A DNA stretch of 64,000 bases from an uncultured Desulfovibrio sp. (GTDB taxonomy: Bacteria; Desulfobacterota; Desulfovibrionia; Desulfovibrionales; Desulfovibrionaceae): positions 25,603-89,602 of the forward strand of contig URBN01000007.1 of NCBI GenBank assembly GCA_900546145.1, read 5' to 3'. A program made the translations under genes and the position numbers. The notes below the pieces were generated by a model. The model saw only the letters and a list, made by a program, of their open reading frames with translations. It searched no databases and was not told the origin of the DNA. Of this stretch, positions 32,025 through 40,886 are shown one piece after another; position 1 is the first letter of the stretch, and every line of letters starts with the position of its first letter.

Positions 32025-32924
32025 ATGGCAGACAATGCATGCACAGCCCCCGCTGCGGGAACCGCAAACGCTCTGACAGGCCGCCCTGAATGGCCCGCCT
32101 GGATTGAAAGGAAGCGCATTGACGACGCTCTTTCGGCCGAAGCCTATGAAAAAGCCGGCCCAACCTGCCGCGCAGCCATCAAGACGGCCACGGCCATGTT
32201 CATGCGCTATGACGCCCCGGCCAGGGAGGTCGTTCATGAGGAACGTTCGGACCCCTCATCCGGCTTCTGGCGTTCGCGCACTGTCTTTCCCGCGCCCTGG
32301 GCTGTCGTTGCCTTCACCCCGGACTATACGGCCGCGGCGCGCCTCCTCGGCGCCGTCATGCCCGCCATCATCACGGGCGTGCCGCTCATCGCTGCCGTCT
32401 GTGTAGGAGGCATCCCCTCAGAGCCTCTTCTGACCGCTCTGGATCTCGCCGGTATCGAAGACATCTTCTCCCTCTCAGACGTGGAACTTTCCGCCCTTCT
32501 TGAGGAAACGCAGCCTGGTCCCGGCCGCCTCGTTCTCCTGCACACAGGCCGCCTCGACACTCTGCGCCTGCAGGCGAGGGGCCTGCATGTCCCCGTCTTC
32601 GAGGAACGGCGCGCTCCCACAATTACCATCCCGCGTCCCGAGCTTTTCAATCTTGAAGTCCTGCGCTTCGCCCAAGGCGACGCACCCGTGGACGAGGCTC
32701 TTGAAAGCCCCGCGCCCGATGCTCCCGATGTACTCTACGCCGCTCCCGAAGCCGTCCGCAGGCACTGCCTCGCCCGCGCCCGCTCCCAGTTTTCGCTGGG
32801 CATGGCGCCCCTGGCCCTGACGCCCGGCTGCGAGGGCTTCTGGCTGCATCACGGCCTCGGCAGAAGCTTCTTCCTGAGCCACCGCGTGGGCTTCGGGCTC
32901 GATCTGGACGGGCAGCAGAATTAG
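32025..32924 (+). CDS. Protein with weak resemblance to histidinol dehydrogenase, unknown function
   Basis: A 299-residue protein 9 bases upstream of the EF-G gene. The middle (AARLLGAVMPAIITGVPLIA, then LTALDLAGIEDIFSLSD) recalls the nucleotide-binding half of HisD (pattern P...AADLAGV...), but the zinc and catalytic residues of HisD are not recognisable. It may be a degenerate relative with another role. GAAGGAG lies before the ATG. Ranking: unknown first, HisD-like second. Confidence 0.5.
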   Translation: MADNACTAPAAGTANALTGRPEWPAWIERKRIDDALSAEAYEKAGPTCRAAIKTATAMFMRYDAPAREVVHEERSDPSSGFWRSRTVFPAPWAVVAFTPDYTAAARLLGAVMPAIITGVPLIAAVCVGGIPSEPLLTALDLAGIEDIFSLSDVELSALLEETQPGPGRLVLLHTGRLDTLRLQARGLHVPVFEERRAPTITIPRPELFNLEVLRFAQGDAPVDEALESPAPDAPDVLYAAPEAVRRHCLARARSQFSLGMAPLALTPGCEGFWLHHGLGRSFFLSHRVGFGLDLDGQQN

Positions 32925-32933
32925 GGGGAAGCC

Positions 32934-34970
32934 ATGGATCAGTCAAAGCTGCGCAACATTGGCATCATCGCCCACATTGACGCAGGCAAGACCACGCTTA
33001 CGGAGCGCATTCTCTTCTACACGAGAAAAATCCACCGCATGGGCGAGGTCCATGAGGGCACGGCCACCATGGACTTTATGCCCGAGGAACAGGAGCGCGG
33101 CATTACCATTACCTCGGCCTGCACGACCTGCCACTGGAAAGACAGGGTCATCAATATCATTGATACGCCCGGTCACGTGGACTTCACCATAGAGGTGGAG
33201 CGCTGCCTCAGGGTTCTCGATGGCGCAGTGGGTGTCTTCTGCGCCGTGGCCGGCGTGGAGCCCCAGTCCGAGACCGTCTGGCGCCAGTCCGAGCAGTTCG
33301 GCGTGCCCAAGCTCGCCTTTGTGAACAAGATGGACCGCCCCGGCGCCGACTTTGACAGAACAGTACAGGCCATACGCACACGCCTTGGAGCCAACGCTGT
33401 GCCAGTCACCATTCCCGTGGGCTCAGGCGCCGACTTTTCCGGCGTCATCGATCTTATAGGGGAGAAGGTCCTCTCGTTTTCAGAAGACGATGAGGGCATG
33501 ACCGTCTCGGAATCCGCTCCGGAAGGAGATCTGAAAGACGCCTGCTCAAAAGCGCGGGATCACATGCTGGAATCCCTGGCCGATGTGGACGACGCCTTCA
33601 TGGAAAAATACCTGGAAGGTTCCGTCACGGAGGACGACATACGCTCCGCCATGCGCCGGGCCGTGCTGGCCCGGACTTTCACGCCTGTTCTCGCCGGCTC
33701 CGCCCTCGGGAACAAGGGCGTGCAGCCACTCCTCGACGCCATCTGCGACTTTCTGCCCTCCCCCTGCGATCTGCCGCCCGTGCAGGGGCTCGACGCGAAG
33801 GGAAAATCCGTCAGCGTGCCTCTTACTGAAGACGGCCCGTTCGTCGGCCTCGTCTTCAAGGTGGTCATGGAGGACGGCCGCAAAACATCCTTCCTGCGCG
33901 TCTATTCAGGCAGCTTCGGCGAGGGCGACAGCCTGACCAACGTCAACCGGGGAAAGGACGACCGTGTGGGCCGCATCTACCGCCTGCACGCAGATCACAG
34001 GGAGCAGCTCAAAAGCGCCTCCGCCGGAGACATTGTGGCTGTAGTTGGCCTGCGCAGCGCCCATACCGGCGAAACGTACGCGAAGGGAATTGACGTCAGG
34101 CTGGAAGCCATCGAATCCTACGCCCCCGTCATCACCCTTGCCCTCGAGCCCAGGAACGCTGACGAAGGCAAGGTGCTCGACGAGGCTCTGGCCCGTTACA
34201 CGGAAGAGGATCCCACCCTGCTCTCGCATTTCGATGAGGAAACGGGCATGCGCACCATTTCGGGCATGGGCGAGCTGCACCTCGATGTCACCCTCGAGCG
34301 CATGCGCCGCGAGTACCGCATCAGTCCGCGCGTAGGTGCCCCCGAGGTCATCATGCGTGAGACCATTACAGGCACTGGCGAGGGCGACTGCGTCTTCGAC
34401 CGTGAACTGGGGAAAGTGCAGCACTTCGGCCACGTCAGCGTTTCTGTCGCCCCCCGGCCCCGCGGCTCGGGGAACACGGTGAAAACCGGCAGCTTCCTGC
34501 CTGAGGACAAAACCGCTGCCGCGAAGGTCATCCAGAAGGAACTCGTGGCCGCAGCCCTGGAAGGAGCCACTGACGCGCTTCAGAGCGGCGATCTCACGGG
34601 CTACCCCGTGGTGGATGTCGCCGTCACCATCACAGGCATCGAACGGCGCGACGGCGTGGCCTCGGAACCCGGCTGCCGCATGGCCGCCGCGCAGGCCCTG
34701 AAGCAGGCTCTGGCCGCTGCGTCCCCCGTTGTTCTCGAACCCGTCATGAACGTAACTATCAGCTGTCCCGAAGCGGAACTTGGCAGCGCCATCAGCCTCT
34801 TCGGCACTCTCGGCGGCAAAATCGACGAGATGGAGGACAATTCCGGCCAGAAGGTGGTTCACGGAACGGCCTCCTTACGGAAGCTCTTCGGCTTCTCCAC
34901 CAAACTGAGGAGCGCCACCCAGGGGCGCGCCGGCCTCGTCATGTCCTTCAGCCGCTTCGACAGGGCCTAG
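32934..34970 (+). CDS. fusA: Elongation factor G (probably an EF-G paralogue)
   Basis: A 678-residue translational GTPase. G1 is AHIDAGKTTLTE, the effector loop RGITIT, G3 DTPGHVDF, and G4 NKMD, followed by domains II-V ending in the SFSRFD-type helix. It is slightly shorter than standard EF-G (about 690-700) and is not flanked by rpsL/rpsG/tuf, which suggests a second, specialised copy (for example ribosome recycling or stress). It catalyses translocation on the ribosome. It sits between the HisD-like gene and rsmA with four-base spacing. Confidence 0.9.
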   Translation: MDQSKLRNIGIIAHIDAGKTTLTERILFYTRKIHRMGEVHEGTATMDFMPEEQERGITITSACTTCHWKDRVINIIDTPGHVDFTIEVERCLRVLDGAVGVFCAVAGVEPQSETVWRQSEQFGVPKLAFVNKMDRPGADFDRTVQAIRTRLGANAVPVTIPVGSGADFSGVIDLIGEKVLSFSEDDEGMTVSESAPEGDLKDACSKARDHMLESLADVDDAFMEKYLEGSVTEDDIRSAMRRAVLARTFTPVLAGSALGNKGVQPLLDAICDFLPSPCDLPPVQGLDAKGKSVSVPLTEDGPFVGLVFKVVMEDGRKTSFLRVYSGSFGEGDSLTNVNRGKDDRVGRIYRLHADHREQLKSASAGDIVAVVGLRSAHTGETYAKGIDVRLEAIESYAPVITLALEPRNADEGKVLDEALARYTEEDPTLLSHFDEETGMRTISGMGELHLDVTLERMRREYRISPRVGAPEVIMRETITGTGEGDCVFDRELGKVQHFGHVSVSVAPRPRGSGNTVKTGSFLPEDKTAAAKVIQKELVAAALEGATDALQSGDLTGYPVVDVAVTITGIERRDGVASEPGCRMAAAQALKQALAAASPVVLEPVMNVTISCPEAELGSAISLFGTLGGKIDEMEDNSGQKVVHGTASLRKLFGFSTKLRSATQGRAGLVMSFSRFDRA

Positions 34971-34974
34971 CGCC

Positions 34975-35814
34975 ATGGCGTCTTCAGCCAGAGAACGTCT
35001 CAGGAACGCGTCCCGGAGACTCACTTCCGGGCAGGGAAACAGCGCCCCGGCCGCCAAGAAGAGCCTTGGTCAGCACTTTCTGACAAATCCAGGCATATGC
35101 CGGCGCATTGTGGATCTTATCGCTCCCTCCGGAGATGACAGTATCCTCGAAATCGGTCCCGGCCCCGGCGCACTGACGGGCGTGCTCGAAAAGATGCCCC
35201 ACGCGCGGCTTCTCCTCCTCGAAAAGGATGACTACTGGGCCGGCGTGCGCGCCAGGGAGGGCGGCCCCTTCACCGAGGTGCGCTGTATGGACGCCCTGGC
35301 CTTCCCCTGGGGAAAACTTGAGGGACAGTGGAAACTCATCGGCAACCTTCCCTACAACGTGGCCTCTCCGCTGATCTGGGACATAGCCGGGAAATGCCGT
35401 TCTCTCAAAAAAGCCGCTTTTATGGTCCAGAAGGAAGTGGGCGATCGCCTCGCTGCGGCTCCCGGAACCCGGCACTACGGCGCTCTCTCCGTGTGGGTGC
35501 AGGCCTGGCTCTGCGTCCGCATGGAATTCACCCTGGGGCCGGGCGCCTTCTCTCCGCCGCCAAAAGTCGACTCAGCCGTGCTTTCCTTCTCCCCGCTCCC
35601 GCCGGAAAGGCATCCGAAAAACCCGGAACGGCTTGCTTCACTGATAAAACTCTGTTTCCAGCAGCGGCGCAAGCAGCTGGGCGGGCTCTTCCGGCGCGCC
35701 GGCCGGGAAGATCTCCTGGAAGGCCTCGCTGCTCTCGGCATCAGCCCGGAGAAACGTCCCGAGGAACTTTCTGTTTCCGATTTTCTGGCTCTTTCGGAGC
35801 AGTCCGCAAAATAA
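34975..35814 (+). CDS. rsmA: 16S rRNA dimethyltransferase RsmA (KsgA)
   Basis: A 279-residue SAM-dependent enzyme dimethylating two adjacent adenines near the 3' end of 16S rRNA. Motifs: KKSLGQHFLTN, SAM loop EIGPGPGALT, and catalytic IGNLPYNVASPL. The C-terminal RKQLGGLFRRAG fits the family. It follows EF-G by four bases, and a strong terminator closes the run at 35967. Confidence 0.96.
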   Translation: MASSARERLRNASRRLTSGQGNSAPAAKKSLGQHFLTNPGICRRIVDLIAPSGDDSILEIGPGPGALTGVLEKMPHARLLLLEKDDYWAGVRAREGGPFTEVRCMDALAFPWGKLEGQWKLIGNLPYNVASPLIWDIAGKCRSLKKAAFMVQKEVGDRLAAAPGTRHYGALSVWVQAWLCVRMEFTLGPGAFSPPPKVDSAVLSFSPLPPERHPKNPERLASLIKLCFQQRRKQLGGLFRRAGREDLLEGLAALGISPEKRPEELSVSDFLALSEQSAK

Positions 35815-35966
35815 AAACGTCTTCTTTTTTCTCTGTGTATCTGCGTTTGTCTGCTGGAAATCCCGCAGGACAGCGCCACCGGGCGTGTGTCTGTGACGTT
35901 CCCCCGTCAGGGCAGCACAGGAACTTTCCCCAACAGGACGCTCCCGTGCCGGGGTCACAACAACAA

Positions 35967-36006
35967 GGGGGTCCGCCACGGATGGCGGACCCCCTCTGAT
36001 TTTTTC
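35967..36006. terminator. Terminator between rsmA and pyrG
   Basis: GGGGGTCCGCC (35967-35977) pairs perfectly with GGCGGACCCCC (35984-35994); TCTGATTTTTT follows on the plus strand. On the minus strand the tail is TTGTTGTTGTG, so it may serve both convergent genes. Confidence 0.8.
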
Positions 36007-36029
36007 AGCCTTTTCAGCTCTCGGTCAGA

Positions 36030-37685
36030 TTACTTTCCGTGCCTGAGGGCTTTCTGGTTCTTGGCAGCCTTGATGAATTCCCTGAAAAGCGGATGCGGTG
36101 CCATGGGACGGGAGCGGAATTCCGGATGGAACTGGCAGCCCAGGAACCAGGGATGATCCTTGAGCTCGACGATTTCCACGAGGGATTCATCCGGGGACAT
36201 ACCGCTGTAAACGAGCCCCTTCTCTCCGAGGGCGTCGCGGAAGGCGTTGTTAAATTCATAGCGGTGGCGGTGGCGTTCCTGCACCAGCGGCTGCCCATAG
36301 GCCTCCGCGGCCTTCGTGCCGGGGATGATTTTGCAGGGGTAGGCGCCAAGACGCATGGTGTGCCCCTTGTTGCTGGTCTCGTCGCGTTCCTCCACCTTGT
36401 TGGTGTGCACATCGTACCATTCGGTCATGAGGTAAATGACCTTGTGCTCGGAAAGCTTGTCAAACTCTTCCGAATTGGCGTCCTCCAGGCCGAGCACGTG
36501 GCGGGCAAACTCGATGACGGCGCACTGCATGCCGAGGCAGATGCCGAAGAACGGCACCTTGTTTTCACGGGCGTAGCGGATGGCGCTGATCTTGCCTTCC
36601 ACGCCGCGGTAGCCGAAGCCGCCGGGAACGAGGATGCCGTCCACGTCGCCGAAGAAGGAGGCCGCGTTCTCGTCCGTCACTTCCTCGCTGTTCACGTACT
36701 TGAGATTAACGGAAAGATGGTTCGCGAGGCCGCCGTGCACAAGAGCCTCGTGCAGGCTCTTGTAGGCTTCCTTGAGATCCACGTACTTGCCCACGATGGC
36801 GATGGTGACAGATCCTTCAGGATGCTCGAAATCATAGATCATCTTGCGCCAGGCATCGAGGTGCGCGTTGTGGGCCGGCAGGCGGAGCATGATGGCCACC
36901 TTCTGGTCAAAGCCTTCCTCAAAGAACTCCAGGGGCAGTTCGTAAATATTGGCTACGTTGACCGAGGAAAAAACGGCGTCCTGATCCACATTGCAGAAAA
37001 GCGCGATTTTCTGCCTCAGTTCGTCAGGCACGTTCGTTTCGCAGCGGCAGAGGATGATGTCGGGCTGAATGCCGATGGAGAGCAGTTCCTTGACACTGTG
37101 CTGCGTGGGCTTGGTCTTGAACTCGCCCGCGGCGCGCAGGTAGGGAACCAGAGTAAGATGGATATTCAGGCAGTTGTCACGGCCGAGCTCGGATCTCAGC
37201 TGCCTGATGGCTTCAAGGAAAGGCAGGCCTTCAATGTCGCCGACAGTGCCGCCGATCTCAATGATGGCGACATCCGGGGCGTCTTCACCCTCGGCAAGGG
37301 AAAGCACCACGCGCTTGATCTCGTCAGTGATGTGCGGGATCACCTGCACAGTGGCACCCAGGTAGTCTCCGCGGCGTTCCTTGTGGATGACGCGGTTATA
37401 CACGGCGCCGGACGTGGTGTTGTTCTTCTGGGAAAGGGAAATATTCAGGAATCTCTCGTAATGGCCGAGATCAAGGTCCGTTTCAGCGCCGTCGTCCGTG
37501 ACGAAAACCTCTCCGTGCTGGAAGGGGTTCATGGTGCCGGGATCAACGTTGATGTAGGGATCCAGTTTCTGAATGGTTACGGAAAGATCCCTCGCCTTCA
37601 GAAGTGCGCCGAGGGATGCCGCAGCCAGACCTTTTCCAAGGGAGGAAAGCACACCTCCTGTCACGAAGATAAACTTTGTTTTCAT
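36030..37685 (-). CDS. pyrG: CTP synthase
   Basis: A 551-residue enzyme that aminates UTP to CTP with glutamine. The synthetase half starts KFIFVTGGVLSSLGKGLAAA; the class I glutaminase half has the nucleophile loop FFGICLGMQCA and a C-terminal FHPEFRSRP motif with the catalytic His and Glu. Length and start agree with the family. Confidence 0.97.
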   Translation of the reverse strand: MKTKFIFVTGGVLSSLGKGLAAASLGALLKARDLSVTIQKLDPYINVDPGTMNPFQHGEVFVTDDGAETDLDLGHYERFLNISLSQKNNTTSGAVYNRVIHKERRGDYLGATVQVIPHITDEIKRVVLSLAEGEDAPDVAIIEIGGTVGDIEGLPFLEAIRQLRSELGRDNCLNIHLTLVPYLRAAGEFKTKPTQHSVKELLSIGIQPDIILCRCETNVPDELRQKIALFCNVDQDAVFSSVNVANIYELPLEFFEEGFDQKVAIMLRLPAHNAHLDAWRKMIYDFEHPEGSVTIAIVGKYVDLKEAYKSLHEALVHGGLANHLSVNLKYVNSEEVTDENAASFFGDVDGILVPGGFGYRGVEGKISAIRYARENKVPFFGICLGMQCAVIEFARHVLGLEDANSEEFDKLSEHKVIYLMTEWYDVHTNKVEERDETSNKGHTMRLGAYPCKIIPGTKAAEAYGQPLVQERHRHRYEFNNAFRDALGEKGLVYSGMSPDESLVEIVELKDHPWFLGCQFHPEFRSRPMAPHPLFREFIKAAKNQKALRHGK

Positions 37686-37825
37686 CGCTCTCCGTTCCTT
37701 ACTCCCGTCTCCCCCTCAGGCCGCAGGGTGAGCCTTTAAAGTATGGTTGCAAGCGCCGCCTGTACGCATCACGCATCTGTCTTAATCCTGAAGTCTATAG
37801 CCTATCTCCGTCCGCTTGACTAGCC

Positions 37826-37852
37826 TTGACGATGAAGCCTCCTGCGTATAAG
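37826..37852 (+). promoter_or_regulatory. Possible promoter for purQ
   Basis: TTGACG (37826-37831) and TATAAG (37847-37852) precede the purQ-like gene by about 40 bases, but the spacer is only 15 bases, so the assignment is tentative. Confidence 0.35.
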
Positions 37853-37888
37853 GTGTTTTGCATTTCGCTGAGAAAGGAGAGCAAGAGC

Positions 37889-38695
37889 ATGGGCAGAGTA
37901 AACACCCTCGTTATCACCGGCTACGGAACCAATTCCCATGTCGAAACAGCTTACGCCGCCACACAGGCCGGCGCTGACCGGGCCGACATCGTTCACTTCT
38001 CAGACATCACAGCCTGCAACTGCAGCCTCGATGACTACGACTTCCTGATTTTCCCCGGGGGATTTCTCGATGGCGATGATCTTGGCGCGGCTCAGGCCGC
38101 AGGCATGCGCTGGCGCCATCTGAAGGATGCGTCCGGCACTCCCCTGCTCGACCATCTGAAGAAATTTCTCAGCGACGGCAAGCTGGTTCTCGGAATCTGC
38201 AACGGCTTCCAGCTTCTCGTGAAGCTCGGCCTCCTGCCAGGCTTTGACGGACAGATCAGGCGTATGGTCTCTCTCGGCCACAACGACTCGGCCCGCTTTG
38301 AGGATCGTTGGGTCTGCCTGCTGCCCAACCCCAAGAGCCCCTGCGTTTTCACGAAGAATCTGCCTTTCATGCGCATGCCAGTCCGTCACGGCGAGGGTAA
38401 GCTCGTCTGCGCTGACGAAGCCTGCCGGAAGCGTCTCGTGGACGAAAACCTGGTGGCCCTCCAGTATGCGGATCCCGAAACAAAGCAGCCCACGCACGAA
38501 TATCCCTACAATCCCAACGGCTCCACACTAGAGGCCGCAGGCCTGACCAATCCCACAGGCACGGTTCTCGGCCTCATGCCGCACCCCGAGGCCTTCAACC
38601 ACGCCACCAACCATCCCGGCTGGACCCGCGGCGAGGTCGATGCCCCCGGCACCATGCTTTTTCTTAACGCGGTGCAGTATCTGAGAGGACTCTAG
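37889..38695 (+). CDS. purQ: Phosphoribosylformylglycinamidine synthase, glutaminase subunit
   Basis: A 268-residue class I glutamine amidotransferase that supplies ammonia for FGAM synthesis in purine biosynthesis. The nucleophile lies in VLGICNGFQLL and the His/Glu pair in GLMPHPEAFNH. It is longer than Bacillus PurQ (about 227) and resembles the glutaminase end of large PurL. ATG 37889 (MGRVNTLVITGYGTN) was chosen for its AGAAAGGAG site. No purS or purL is nearby. Confidence 0.88.
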   Translation: MGRVNTLVITGYGTNSHVETAYAATQAGADRADIVHFSDITACNCSLDDYDFLIFPGGFLDGDDLGAAQAAGMRWRHLKDASGTPLLDHLKKFLSDGKLVLGICNGFQLLVKLGLLPGFDGQIRRMVSLGHNDSARFEDRWVCLLPNPKSPCVFTKNLPFMRMPVRHGEGKLVCADEACRKRLVDENLVALQYADPETKQPTHEYPYNPNGSTLEAAGLTNPTGTVLGLMPHPEAFNHATNHPGWTRGEVDAPGTMLFLNAVQYLRGL

Positions 38696-38778
38696 GCCTT
38701 CCTTTTGACAGTTCTTCCCTTTCCCCGTATCTGCACGCGCTGCTCCGGTGTTCCGGCGCCGGAGAATGTGAATTCAAG

Positions 38779-38815
38779 GCCCTGCCCTGACTTCGGCCGG
38801 GGCGGGCGCTTTTTT
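38779..38815 (+). terminator. Terminator after purQ
   Basis: GCCC(T)GCCCT at 38779-38788 pairs with GGGGCGGGC (38799-38807) with one bulged T, followed by GCTTTTTT. It lies just before the Nif3-family gene. Confidence 0.75.
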
Positions 38816-38831
38816 GTATCAAGGACCAGCC

Positions 38832-39605
38832 ATGCGCATCCGTGACATCATAGCCTGCATCGAAGAAATGGCACCCCTCTCCGGGGCAGCGGACTGGGAT
38901 CGCTCCGGCCTCCAGGTCTATTCCCCGAAAACCGAAGCCTCGAGAGTCTGCGTTGCCCTCGACCCCACGCCGGAAACCGTGAAAAAAGCCCTCGATGAGG
39001 GCGCCGATTTCATTTTCACGCATCATCCGCTGGCTCTGAAACCCGGACTGCCCAACCGGCCCGGCAATTATTACGAAACGCTGTCTCTGCTCATGAAGGC
39101 CGATGTGCCGCTCTATGCTGCCCACACCTCCCTCGATGTGCAGCCCGATGGCCCGGCAGGCTGGCTGGCCCGTTTTCTCCAGTTCGTGCACCCGTCCTTC
39201 CTCGATGCCACGGGCCCTGGCACGGGTTTCGGCCTCGCGGGCGATCTGCCCGGGGCCATGAGCTTTGACGGGCTCGTGCGCCGCCTCGGCACCGTCATCA
39301 GCCTGGATACGGCTGTCGTAATCGGGGACATACCCGAAAAAATAACCCGCGCCGCCTACTGCACGGGATCGGGAGCATCTCTCCTTCCCGAAGCCGAAAG
39401 AAGCGGGGCCCAGATTTATATAACAGGCGATGTGAAATACCACGCCGCGCTCGATGCCCGCATCTGCGTCCTCGACGTGGGTCACCACAGTCTTGAGGAA
39501 GAGATGATGCGCCAGGCGGGCCAGATGCTGGCCAGGCGCCTGACAGGCGCTGACGTCTCCTTCATTGCGTCGCTCCCGCCCATGCGCCGCGTCGTCCTAT
39601 CCTAA
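38832..39605 (+). CDS. Nif3/YbgI-family metal-binding protein
   Basis: A 257-residue protein of the Nif3 family (annotated in places as GTP cyclohydrolase I type 2). Features: an N-terminal ADWDRSGLQV motif, the metal-binding FTHHPL His pair, YAAHTSLDVQ, and the C-terminal ITGDVKYHAALDA plus DVGHHSLEE, which supply the two-metal site of the hexameric toroid. The true function is unsettled. ATG 38832 follows AAGGACC. Confidence 0.88.
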   Translation: MRIRDIIACIEEMAPLSGAADWDRSGLQVYSPKTEASRVCVALDPTPETVKKALDEGADFIFTHHPLALKPGLPNRPGNYYETLSLLMKADVPLYAAHTSLDVQPDGPAGWLARFLQFVHPSFLDATGPGTGFGLAGDLPGAMSFDGLVRRLGTVISLDTAVVIGDIPEKITRAAYCTGSGASLLPEAERSGAQIYITGDVKYHAALDARICVLDVGHHSLEEEMMRQAGQMLARRLTGADVSFIASLPPMRRVVLS

Positions 39606-39620
39606 TTACGGGAGAATTCC

Positions 39621-40448
39621 ATGCCCCAGAATACTGACAATCACGCTTTTTATCTGACCCAGATTCATCAGCTCAAAGAGCTGCAGAAGCTCGACGATCA
39701 GATTTACGAAGTGCAACAGATCCTTGAAAAGGCCCCCGACGAACTCAGGGACCTGCAGGACAAACTGACCAAGGCTGAGGTCCAGCGCGACCGCATCAAT
39801 GACAAGATCAGCCATCTCAAGGAATCGGAAAGCCGTATCTCCCGCGAGAGGGAAGAAAACAGCGAGCGCCTCAAGAAGAGCAAGAGCAAGCTTATGAACA
39901 CGGGCAACGAAAAAGAATTTTCCGCAGTCACCCGTGAAATCGACAATCTGGAAAAGATGACGCAGCCCCGCGAAGACGAACTGCTCGCCGTGCGCGATGA
40001 ACTGCGCAACCAGAACGACAGCCTCAATGAGCTGAACGAGCAGTACATCGACCTCAAAACCCAGGTGGAGGCCCGCAAAGCCACCCTGGACGAACAGCTC
40101 AAATCCGCCAAAGACAGGCTCGCCGAGCTCGACAGGGAACGCGATGAGAGCAGCCGCAGCATTCCCAAACCCATTTTCCAGCGTTACGAGTTTATCCGCC
40201 AGCGCCTGCAGCATCCTGTCATTGTTCCTCTCGAGAATTACATCTGCCCGAGCTGCCACATTGCCATCCCTCCGCAGGACTTCAACGAGATGCTGCGCGG
40301 CGAACATATCATGAGCTGCCCCAACTGCCAGCGCCTCATCGTCTGGCGCGACGATTTCCTGGCTGATGATCCGGAGGCCCTCGCCGCCGTCAAGGCGAAG
40401 GAAATGGAAAACGCCGAAGGGGAAGACGGCTCCAGCCAGTCTGAATAG
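39621..40448 (+). CDS. Coiled-coil protein with C4 zinc ribbon
   Basis: A 275-residue protein. Residues about 15-190 form a long, charged coiled coil (RDLQDKLTKAEVQRDRINDK). Residues about 210-250 hold a zinc ribbon with CPSCH and CPNCQ pairs (YICPSCHIAIPPQ, IMSCPNCQRLIVW). This is the DUF164/zf-RING_7 type often next to nif3 and RNase P RNA genes, as here. It may be a nucleic-acid-binding or translation-linked adaptor. The gene starts 15 bases after the Nif3-family gene. Confidence 0.85.
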   Translation: MPQNTDNHAFYLTQIHQLKELQKLDDQIYEVQQILEKAPDELRDLQDKLTKAEVQRDRINDKISHLKESESRISREREENSERLKKSKSKLMNTGNEKEFSAVTREIDNLEKMTQPREDELLAVRDELRNQNDSLNELNEQYIDLKTQVEARKATLDEQLKSAKDRLAELDRERDESSRSIPKPIFQRYEFIRQRLQHPVIVPLENYICPSCHIAIPPQDFNEMLRGEHIMSCPNCQRLIVWRDDFLADDPEALAAVKAKEMENAEGEDGSSQSE

Positions 40449-40463
40449 TTTTCTCTGAATCAC

Positions 40464-40803
40464 AGGAGTCGGACAGACCGCCGCCGCGGAGCATATCCGG
40501 GGAGGAAAGTCCGGGCTCCACAGGGCATGACGCCGGGTAACGCCCGGGAGGGGTGACCCTCGGACAGCGCCACAGAAAACAAACCGCCCGCTTCGGCGGG
40601 TAAGGGTGAAAAGGTGGGGCAAGAGCCCACCGGACGCGGCGGCAACGCTGCGTGCCTGGCATACCCCGTCAGGAGCAAGACCAAATAGGAAAGGCGGCCG
40701 GCCCGGCCGTGTGCCTTTCGGGTAGGTTGCTTGAGCGTGCGGGCGACCGCACGCCTAGAGGAATGGCGGTCCTCGACAGAACCCGGCTTACAGTCCGGCT
40801 CCT
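40464..40803 (+). ncRNA. rnpB: RNase P RNA (type A)
   Basis: The catalytic RNA that trims tRNA 5' ends. Helix P1 is formed by AGGAGTCGGAC at 40464 and GTCCGGCTCCT ending at 40803. The conserved core is present: GAGGAAAGTCCGGGCTCC near 40503, the ACAGAAAACAAACCGCC region, and the 3' CGACAGAACCCGGCTTACAG. The ends are set by P1 pairing. Confidence 0.97.
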
Positions 40804-40811
40804 GCTTTTTC

Positions 40812-40850
40812 GTCCGGCTCCCGGCCAGTACCGGCTGCCGGACTTTTTTT
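40812..40850 (+). terminator. rnpB terminator
   Basis: GTCCGGC (40812-40818) and GCCGGAC (40837-40843), with a nested CCGG pair inside, are followed by seven or more T residues right after the RNase P RNA. Confidence 0.9.
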
Positions 40851-40886
40851 GAGCGGCAGGCGCGCTTTCGCGCCGCAAAGGATCTT

